Of a stretch of DNA of 64,000 nt, positions 57,474 through 64,000 are shown one piece after another. Origin of the DNA: Methanocella paludicola SANAE. GTDB taxonomy: Archaea; Halobacteriota; Methanocellia; Methanocellales; Methanocellaceae. The notes under the pieces were generated by a model that made no database searches, was not told where the DNA came from, and saw only the letters and a list, made by a program, of their open reading frames with translations. A program made the translations under genes and the position numbers. Location of the stretch: positions 744,001 through 808,000 of the forward strand of contig NC_013665.1 of the NCBI RefSeq assembly GCF_000011005.1. The letters run 5' to 3'. The stretch's first letter is position 1, and the number at the start of each line of letters is the position of its first letter.

Positions 57474-59366
57474 ATGAGCATACTTATCGATAAGATCAAC
57501 GGCCTCGCTGGCACAGTGAAGGCGATCCTGAGCGTGCCTAAGCCCGCGGCGTCTAAATTCAAGTTCAAGGACCTCACCTTCTTTTTACAGTTCGTGAAGC
57601 CGGTCTGGAAGATCGGGGCGCTGAGCGTGCTCATGGTCATGATGTCCACCGCCATCAGCGCGCTCCTTCCCATGTCCAGCAAGATATTCATCGACTTCGT
57701 GATACAAAAAACGGGCTATGCAGGCGTCGAGAACTTTCTCGGCTCGCTTGGGCTGGGCGCGTATGCCCCGGCAGTGAACGGGCACCTGAGCTCCATCAAC
57801 TTCCTGGTATTGCTGGTCATCGTCGTCGGCGTCGCGAGCTTAGTCCTGAACATCCTGGAGAGCTATTTCTCCTCCATTTACCAGCAGCAGATGACGTTCA
57901 ACGTGCAGACCAGCCTGTTCGACCACGTCCTCCGGTTCCCCATGTCGTTTATCAAGAGCAAGCAGACCGGGTACCTGATGTCCCGCGTCTCGGACGACGT
58001 GAGCATGATGCAGTACCTCTTCTCGGACGCGGTCACCACCATCATATCTAACCTGTTCTACCTGATCTTCGGCGTGGCGATCTTAGTTTCCATGAACGCC
58101 CGCCTCGCGGCCATCATCGCCTGCGTGATACCCGTTTACATCGCCGTCCGGTACCTGTTCTCCGACAGGATCAGGGCTTTAAGCCGCAGGGAAAGGGAGT
58201 ACAACTCCGAAGTATCGAGGGACATGCAGGAGGCCATATCGGGCGTCGAAGTGGTCAAGTCCTACGCCATGGAGAAAAGAGAGGTCGGCAAGATTGCCTC
58301 CAAGCTCCAGAACGTGATAAGAACGAGGATCGCCCGGTCCCTTCTCATGGCCTTCGCCAGCTCGTTCATGAGCGGCACCATGTTCGCGCTGACCATCGTG
58401 GTCATGTTCTTCGGCGCCTTCGACATACAGGCCGGCCGCATGACGATAGGCGACTACGTCGCCTTTATCACCTACATCATGTTTCTCTCTAACGCCGTAA
58501 ATATGCTATACAGGACTTACCTGACCTTCCAGCCCGCGTTCGCCTCCATGGACCGGCTTAAGGAGATGTTCGACATCGCCCCGGAGTTCGAATGGGGCCA
58601 GCAGTCGATGAAGAAGCCGGGCCATATAAAAGGTAACGTGCGGTTTGATAACGTGTCTTTTTCTTACGGCAGCGAGCCGACCCTGAAAAATATCGGCTTC
58701 GAGGTCAGGCCCGGCGAGACCGTGGCCCTGGTCGGCCATAGCGGCGCGGGCAAGACCACGCTGGTCAGCCTTCTGCTGAAACTATACGTCCCCCAGTCCG
58801 GCAAAATAACGCTGGACGGCGTCGACCTGAATGAGCTGGACCACTCGTGGCTCCGCCAGCAGATCAGCATCGTCTCCCAGGACATCTTCCTGTTTAACGA
58901 TACCATCGAGAATAATATCAAGTATGGCCGGCCTGAGGCCTCGAGGGAGGAGGTCGTCCATGTGGCGAAGAAGGCAAGGATACACGATTTCATCGAGAGC
59001 CTCCCGGATGGCTATGATACACTTATTGGCGAGAGGGGCACCAAGCTCTCCGTCGGGCAGAGGCAGCGCATATCCATCGCCAGGGCCTTCCTCAAGGATA
59101 CGCCGCTGATAATTCTGGACGAGCCCACCTCGGCCATCGACCCCGAGACCGAGCTACACCTGAAGGCGTCGCTGGACGAGCTCATGAAAGGCAGGACGAC
59201 TTTCATCATCTCCCACCGCATGTCGCTCACGGACATCGCCAACTTCATCGTGGTCATCGAGGACGGCGAGATCGTCGAGAGGGGCACGCAGAAGGAGCTA
59301 GAGCAAAAAGTAGGCTTATATAACCGGCTCAGGTCGCTCGACCAGACACACCCGGCAGGCACATGA
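57474..59366 (+). CDS. ABC exporter, fused membrane and ATP-binding domains
   Basis: About 630 residues, half-transporter of the MsbA/multidrug type that works as a dimer. Six membrane segments in residues about 45-340 with VSDDVSMMQYLFSD in the first intracellular loop. ATPase domain: Walker A VGHSGAGKTTL, Q-loop VSQDIFLFNDTI, signature LSVGQRQRIS, Walker B LIILDEPTSAID, H-loop ISHRMS. All catalytic residues are present. ATG 57474 is chosen by TATA spacing. Substrate unknown; divergent from the MutS-like gene. Confidence 0.88.
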   Translation: MSILIDKINGLAGTVKAILSVPKPAASKFKFKDLTFFLQFVKPVWKIGALSVLMVMMSTAISALLPMSSKIFIDFVIQKTGYAGVENFLGSLGLGAYAPAVNGHLSSINFLVLLVIVVGVASLVLNILESYFSSIYQQQMTFNVQTSLFDHVLRFPMSFIKSKQTGYLMSRVSDDVSMMQYLFSDAVTTIISNLFYLIFGVAILVSMNARLAAIIACVIPVYIAVRYLFSDRIRALSRREREYNSEVSRDMQEAISGVEVVKSYAMEKREVGKIASKLQNVIRTRIARSLLMAFASSFMSGTMFALTIVVMFFGAFDIQAGRMTIGDYVAFITYIMFLSNAVNMLYRTYLTFQPAFASMDRLKEMFDIAPEFEWGQQSMKKPGHIKGNVRFDNVSFSYGSEPTLKNIGFEVRPGETVALVGHSGAGKTTLVSLLLKLYVPQSGKITLDGVDLNELDHSWLRQQISIVSQDIFLFNDTIENNIKYGRPEASREEVVHVAKKARIHDFIESLPDGYDTLIGERGTKLSVGQRQRISIARAFLKDTPLIILDEPTSAIDPETELHLKASLDELMKGRTTFIISHRMSLTDIANFIVVIEDGEIVERGTQKELEQKVGLYNRLRSLDQTHPAGT

Positions 59367-59407
59367 TCGGCCCATTTTTTTCTTTCGTAAAAAGGGGCCC
59401 CGTTTTT

Positions 59408-61657
59408 TCAAACGGGTCGTGAAGCCATTATATTCAGTATCTCGTCCGCCACGGCCTTGTCGAGCGGCTTGTTCTTGTTGCCGCACTTGGGCGAGTATAT
59501 GCACGCCGGGCACCCCTCGGTACACTCGCAGTCCCGGACCAGCTCCAGAGTAGCTTTTGTGAGCCCGGGGAACATCTCGTAGCACTTTTCGGCAATGCCG
59601 ATGCCGCCCTCATACCCGTCGTAAACGAAGATCGTCGGCAGGTTCGTGTCGGGGTGGTCGGGCGTCGACAGGCCGCCCATGTCCCACCGGTCGCATAAAG
59701 CGAATAGCGGCGCCATGGCGATCATGGCGTGCTCCACGGCATGGATGCCGCCGTTAAAGTCCTTATTCTCCATGAGCATCTTCTGGTGGAGCTCTTCGGG
59801 CAGCGTGAACCACACGGCCACGGACTCGAAGGTCTGGGACGGCAGGTCCAGCGGGAAATACCCGAGTAATTTTTCGTACCGCTTCATGGCGTACTCGTAG
59901 TACTGCTCGGTGACCGTTACGTCCCCCACGTGCACGTCGATGCCGTTTACCGTCTTCTTCAGCCGCTCCTTCCTGATGGCCACGTCCGACAGCTTCAGTG
60001 CCTCGGTATAATAGTCGACGTCTTTCTTGACCGCCCGGGCGATGCCCAGCTTCAGGTCCAGGTCTTCGATGAGGTAGGTCTCGCCCTGGTGGAGCAGCAC
60101 GGCGCCCTTATGGGCCTCGGAACAGGCTCTCGCCGTCTCCATGGTCTCCAGCAGCTCGGAGCCGCACATCACCCGCACGTTATGGCTGGAAATGTTCTTC
60201 AGGCTCACGATCTCCGACGGGCTCTTCGTGCCCCCGTAGACCATGCCGCGGGGCGAGCGCCGGATGATGCCGGCGGAGGACATGGCCTCCATGGCCTCGG
60301 AAATATCGCCAAAATACGCGGAGTCGGCCGCAGTGAGGGGCATCTCGGCCGATGCGCACATGAGGTGGCCCATTAAGATGTAAGGATTCCTCAGGTCGAC
60401 GATGGCTTCCTCGTTCCCTGAATTGAAGAACCGCTCCGGGTGCTTCATGTAGAACTGGTCGAGCGGGTTGTCGAAGGCCACGAGCGTTGCCAGCGACTCG
60501 CTTGTGCCCCGCCCTGCCCGGCCCGCCTCCTGCCACGTAGATATCCGGGTCCCCGGATAGCCCGAAATAATAACCGAGTCGAGGGAGCCGATATCTATGC
60601 CGACCTCCAGCGCGTTCGTGGAGGTGACGCCCTTGAGGCGCATGCTCTTGAAGTCGTTCTCGATGCGCCTCCTGTCCTCGGGCAGGTATCCTGCCCTGTA
60701 CGAGGCGATCTCGCCGTGGAACTTATGATTATCGTACTCACGGGCCCACTTAGCGATCAGCTCGGCCATCCTCCGGGACTGCGCGAAGCACAGGGTCTGC
60801 AGCCCGTGATCGAGCTGGTCCACCATGAGGCGCATGGTCTCCTGGTGCGTCGAGCCTCTTGACTGGCCTTCGATGGGCGGGTTCCAGAACATGAAGTACT
60901 TCTTTCCCCTGCCGGAGCCATCGCGTGACACGACGCTGAACTCCTTGCCGGTCAGCTTGAACGAGAGCTCTTCCGGGTTTGCGACCGTGGCCGAGGACAG
61001 GATGAACCGGGGGTCCGACCCGTATCTTTTAAGGATGCGCCGCAGCCGCCTGATGAGCAGGGCCACGCCGGAGCCGTATACGCCCCTATACGTATGGGCC
61101 TCGTCGATGACGATGTACCTGAGGCCGGAGAAGAAGCGCCTCCACTTGTCGTGCCACGACAAATATCGATGGATAGCGTAAGGGTTGCTGACGATGAGGC
61201 GTGAGGTATCGCGGATGCCTATCCGGGCCGACTGCGGCGTGTCGCCGTCATAGGCGGCAGGCGAAGCCTTCGTGCCCATTTCCTCATCCATGGCCTTGAG
61301 CGTCTTTAGCTGGTCGTTCGAGAGGGCCTTCATCGGGTACAGGTACAGCGCGGTCGCTTTCTTATCCTCCAGAAGCGCCTCGAAAACCGGCACGTTAAAG
61401 GCGAGAGACTTACCCGACGCCGTAGGCGTCGTGATGATGACGTTCTTACCATCCAGGGCCAGATCGATGGCACGGGCCTGATGCGAGTATAGCCGGATCC
61501 TGTGAGCATCCAGGTACCCGCGCAATTTTAAATTAAGAATATGATTAACGTCGTCGAAGGAGGGCGGGCGCTCATCGAGCTCCTCGATATGGGCGATCTG
61601 CCCCTCGTAATTATCCGAAGACTTAAGGTCCCGGATATATTCCTCAATGGCCCCCAT
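59408..61657 (-). CDS. YprA/MrfA-like DEAH helicase with C-terminal zinc domain (DUF1998)
   Basis: 749 residues, superfamily 2 helicase. Walker A TTPTASGKSLAF, DEAH box VIDEAHTYRG, motif III LSSATVANPEE, motif V ATNALEVGIDIGSLD (as STNALEVGIDIG) and motif VI QEAGRAGRG. The C-terminal DUF1998 part ends with four cysteines in CECTEGCPACIYSPKCG. The true start is ATG 61657 (MGAIEEYIRD); the longer frame reads through the nuclease gene. The start overlaps the stop of the nuclease gene by 14 bases. In Bacillus the MrfA-MrfB pair excises mitomycin damage; a like role is probable here. Confidence 0.85.
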   Translation of the reverse strand: MGAIEEYIRDLKSSDNYEGQIAHIEELDERPPSFDDVNHILNLKLRGYLDAHRIRLYSHQARAIDLALDGKNVIITTPTASGKSLAFNVPVFEALLEDKKATALYLYPMKALSNDQLKTLKAMDEEMGTKASPAAYDGDTPQSARIGIRDTSRLIVSNPYAIHRYLSWHDKWRRFFSGLRYIVIDEAHTYRGVYGSGVALLIRRLRRILKRYGSDPRFILSSATVANPEELSFKLTGKEFSVVSRDGSGRGKKYFMFWNPPIEGQSRGSTHQETMRLMVDQLDHGLQTLCFAQSRRMAELIAKWAREYDNHKFHGEIASYRAGYLPEDRRRIENDFKSMRLKGVTSTNALEVGIDIGSLDSVIISGYPGTRISTWQEAGRAGRGTSESLATLVAFDNPLDQFYMKHPERFFNSGNEEAIVDLRNPYILMGHLMCASAEMPLTAADSAYFGDISEAMEAMSSAGIIRRSPRGMVYGGTKSPSEIVSLKNISSHNVRVMCGSELLETMETARACSEAHKGAVLLHQGETYLIEDLDLKLGIARAVKKDVDYYTEALKLSDVAIRKERLKKTVNGIDVHVGDVTVTEQYYEYAMKRYEKLLGYFPLDLPSQTFESVAVWFTLPEELHQKMLMENKDFNGGIHAVEHAMIAMAPLFALCDRWDMGGLSTPDHPDTNLPTIFVYDGYEGGIGIAEKCYEMFPGLTKATLELVRDCECTEGCPACIYSPKCGNKNKPLDKAVADEILNIMASRPV

Positions 61658-62612
61658 TACAATCCTCACAGAACTTCGAGAAAAGCCGGACCAGCGACAC
61701 CAGGTCGTTCCGGTTATGCTCGACGATGGGCACCAGCGGCCCCGGATTATGCGTGCGCAGGTACTCCTCGTAGAACTCGGGCACCAGGGCGCCGGGCACA
61801 TCATCCAGTCTCTCCTGGCCGAATAAATATTTTTCAATGGTCGTAAGGCGGGCGTCCGGCGTTTTCGACTTCATGAAGCGCCTGGCGAAGGGCAGCATGT
61901 CGAAGTGGACGTTCTCGATGTCGCCGCCCAGGTCGTAGTACCAGCGGCGCTGGTTTATGTATGGTACATCGAAGGCGCGGCCGTTATATGATACTAGCGG
62001 ATTATTTTCGACGAGGGCGGTGAATAAGCTTATTGCGGCCGCCTCCTCGTCAATGTCCCTCGCCAGGTACTGCCGGGTGACGATCTTATCTCCACTGGTG
62101 AAGGCTGCGCCGAACAATATGATGGGCCGGGAGAACAGCCCCATGGTCTCGATATCCAGTGCCACCAGGCGCTCGACTTCCGTGAACGCCGTGATGTTCA
62201 GGTTAAGGGGGTGGGACTTCGGGAGCCAGTGCCATAGTTCCTGCTGTATGCGGCACGCATCGCCCGAGTCTACAATGGATAAAAACCGTTTTGCCTCGTC
62301 GTGCCAGCGCCTGTGGCCCAGCAGGCTCTCGATGTCCGAATATCCGGCCTTGCGTAATTTTTGCTCCGTACCCGCGCCGATGCCGCGAAGCAGGCGAAGG
62401 TTTGACATAAGGGCATTTCTTGCGTTATCGCGGTCAATTTTACTCAAGGAAAAATCAGTGGAGCTTTCGATCAGGTAGCACTCGCCGATATCGCTCCGGA
62501 CGGGCGTGCCCCTGATCGCGTCTTCCAGGCAGGCGCCATCGTACGCCTCCAGGTACTTCTTCTTGACTCGCTGGCCTTCGAAGTACGCGTCGTCATAGAG
62601 CCAGGAGGGCAT
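61644..62612 (-). CDS. YprB/MrfB-like RNase H-fold exonuclease
   Basis: 322 residues from ATG 62612. An HhH unit (LLRGIGAGTEQKLRKAGY) precedes a DnaQ/RNase H-like nuclease: VALDIETMG, SYNGRAFDVPYI and a final EHNRNDLVSL give the Asp-Glu...Asp...His-xxx-Asp set. It overlaps the helicase gene, so the two are one operon. In-frame sequence upstream to 62738 looks coding (VAGRLKAREADREGYAVV) but has no ATG, GTG or TTG, so the real N-terminus may be longer or the 5' end may be damaged. Confidence 0.82.
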   Translation of the reverse strand: MPSWLYDDAYFEGQRVKKKYLEAYDGACLEDAIRGTPVRSDIGECYLIESSTDFSLSKIDRDNARNALMSNLRLLRGIGAGTEQKLRKAGYSDIESLLGHRRWHDEAKRFLSIVDSGDACRIQQELWHWLPKSHPLNLNITAFTEVERLVALDIETMGLFSRPIILFGAAFTSGDKIVTRQYLARDIDEEAAAISLFTALVENNPLVSYNGRAFDVPYINQRRWYYDLGGDIENVHFDMLPFARRFMKSKTPDARLTTIEKYLFGQERLDDVPGALVPEFYEEYLRTHNPGPLVPIVEHNRNDLVSLVRLFSKFCEDCNGGH

Positions 62613-62805
62613 GAAGCCGTATTCACGGGCATCGTCCGGCGGAGCCTCGCCGCCAGGGACGACTGCGTATCCCTCGCGGTCGGCCTCCCTGGCCTTTAGC
62701 CTGCCGGCGACGGCATCGAGCTTGCCCGTGCTATGACCTCAGAGAAGATTAGCGATAGCAGGGCTTATAGCCTTTTTGTGTGCGCAGCGAAATTATTAAC
62801 TTTCG

Positions 62806-63498
62806 TTAGCTCGCCTTTGCCTTACGTTGCCGCGTATTTATGTCCTTGATCTTAATGGAAGAATGCTTTTTGGCATCGGTGTGCGTAGCGTGGTAGATGA
62901 GGTCTATTGCGGTATTTAATAAAGCCTCGCGGTCCACGCCGTTCTCTTGCATGATCAGCTCATGGGACCGGAAGGGGTTCATGGCGACCCAGTAAGCCAT
63001 ACGCAGGAAGATCGCCGTTGGAAGGGGGTCCAGGTCGGGCCTGACGGAGCCTTCGGCGATAGCCATCCGGTAGCCATCGCTCATGATCTGGAGCTGCTCG
63101 CTCATCTGGCTCACGTATTCCCGCACGTTCGGGTCCGATACGTCCTTGAACTTCAGCATTATGGCGTTCTCGAGCACAGAGCCCTTATCGGGGTGTGACA
63201 TATTCCACTCGGTAACGGCGGTGGCGGTCGCGACAATCCGGGCGGTGCCTCCTTCGACACCCTCCAGGTTTTCCTTGATCGCCAGGTTCATGTCGGCGAT
63301 GATCCGGGCCACGACGGCGGCGCAGAGCGACTCCTTGCTGTTGAAATAGAGGTAGATGGTGCCCTTTGCCACGTCGGCATCCGCGGCGACGTCGTCCATG
63401 GTCATGTCCCAGTAGCCCTTTTTGGCCATGATCCGCTCTGCCTTATCGATTATCGTGTTCCGTTTTTGGCGCTTCTTGCGCTCCATTCGTTCACTCAT
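62806..63498 (-). CDS. TetR-family transcriptional regulator
   Basis: 230 residues. N-terminal HTH of the TetR/AcrR type: IIDKAERIMAKKGYWDMTMDDVAADADVAKGTIYLYFNSKESL. The C-terminal ligand domain is helical and variable; it ends in a Lys/Arg-rich tail. ATG 63498 (MSERMERKK) is preferred over 63558. An inverted repeat upstream may be its operator. Regulated genes are unknown; the divergent peptidase gene is a candidate. Confidence 0.85.
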   Translation of the reverse strand: MSERMERKKRQKRNTIIDKAERIMAKKGYWDMTMDDVAADADVAKGTIYLYFNSKESLCAAVVARIIADMNLAIKENLEGVEGGTARIVATATAVTEWNMSHPDKGSVLENAIMLKFKDVSDPNVREYVSQMSEQLQIMSDGYRMAIAEGSVRPDLDPLPTAIFLRMAYWVAMNPFRSHELIMQENGVDREALLNTAIDLIYHATHTDAKKHSSIKIKDINTRQRKAKAS

Positions 63499-63521
63499 TA
63501 TAACACCAGATGATTTGCGGC

Positions 63522-63541
63522 CATTAATGACCACGTTAATG
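63522..63541. promoter_or_regulatory. candidate TetR operator
   Basis: CATTAATGACCACGTTAATG has perfect six-base arms (CATTAA/TTAATG) around eight bases and lies 24 bases upstream of the regulator start, a usual place for autoregulation. Confidence 0.45.
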
Positions 63542-63724
63542 TGCCGTTGTATTGTCAATATACGCTAAAACGCTATATAACTATTGATAAGTGAACGTGG
63601 CTTAAATTTTATGACTCCACGGCTGCAAATTTGAGCATTTTGTGCCGAAGCGCCCGCAGCAAAATGTGAAAAGCATATATTGGAAGACTGCTACCTGTTA
63701 CTGTAACTGTATAAAGGTGTTAAC

Positions 63725-64000
63725 GTGGAAAAAGTACCGGGACCCGTTCTGGAGAGCCTGGCGAAGGGCCAGGACAAGTACGTTGAGCGTCTGAACGAAT
63801 TTTTAAAGATGCCGAGCATCAGCACGCTGCCCGCCCACTCGGGCGACATTCGTAAGGCCGCAAAGTGGCTGCTCCATGAGGCGGAACTCCTGGGTTTCAA
63901 AGGCGCGCTATACGAGACAAAGGGGCACCCCGTCATGTACGCAGAGCTATGCCCCCATAAGGACGCCCCGACGATCCTGATCTACGGCCACTACGACGTC
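63725..64000 (+). CDS. M20-family metallopeptidase (dipeptidase), 5' part
   Basis: 92 codons before the window ends. The N-terminus (YVERLNEFLKMPSIST, KAAKWLLHEAELLGF) and the zinc-site start IYGHYDV match M20/M25/M40 dipeptidases. GTG 63725 is preceded by AAAGGTG about six bases away. The gene continues past the window. Divergent from the TetR gene. Confidence 0.8.
   Translation, partial: MEKVPGPVLESLAKGQDKYVERLNEFLKMPSISTLPAHSGDIRKAAKWLLHEAELLGFKGALYETKGHPVMYAELCPHKDAPTILIYGHYDV

Overview
The window reads as chromosomal DNA of a methanogenic euryarchaeon, most like Methanocella (order Methanocellales). This is inference from gene content and style and was not tested by a database search. 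Archaeal marks are ribosomal protein L40e, many TATA boxes 25-30 bases before start codons (several genes look leaderless), an archaeal CxxC-x17-CxxC protein, DUF354, DUF1616 and DUF362 proteins, and Pro-Thr-linked secreted proteins. A Ni/Co uptake operon fits a methanogen.

Layout. 1-30.0 kb is a fairly AT-rich cell-surface polysaccharide region. It holds two DUF354 glycosyltransferase-like proteins, a deacetylase-like protein, a FemAB/GNAT-like protein, a GT4 glycosyltransferase, an SDR nucleotide-sugar enzyme with a DegT aminotransferase, two nucleotide-sugar dehydrogenases, a Wzx-type flippase, a GT-C-like membrane protein, and DUF1616 and DUF362 proteins. Interleaved are three large exported proteins: a 1701-residue protein with two deacetylase domains and several LamG modules, and two heparinase II/III-like proteins. 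Two enzymes that make uronic-acid sugar nucleotides sit beside two lyase-like exported enzymes, which suggests a locus that both builds and trims a uronate-containing matrix polymer, perhaps related to methanochondroitin. The substrate is a guess.

30.2-33.1 kb is an IS66-type element interrupted by an IS256-type element; both transposases are broken. 33.1-35.5 kb has small genes (a Gly/Trp-rich exported peptide, a zinc-ribbon protein, a YkgJ-type Cys-cluster protein) and a 505-base imperfect palindrome lying between convergent genes.

35.5-64 kb is denser, GC-richer and mostly housekeeping: glutamate dehydrogenase, threonine synthase, a YdeI-like protein, a metal-uptake operon (DtxR-like regulator, CbiQ, CbiO, CbiM) with two matching 19-base operator candidates, a UDP-GlcNAc operon (two GlmU-like enzymes, GlmS, GlmM), L40e, an HTH-PAS regulator, a YdjM-like hydrolase, hisB, two EamA transporters around a flavodoxin, a MutS-like ATPase, an ABC exporter, a YprA/YprB (MrfAB-like) helicase-nuclease pair, a TetR regulator and the start of an M20 peptidase.

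No tRNA, rRNA or CRISPR array was recognised by eye. Start codons were revised where a Shine-Dalgarno sequence, TATA spacing or family alignment favoured another codon.
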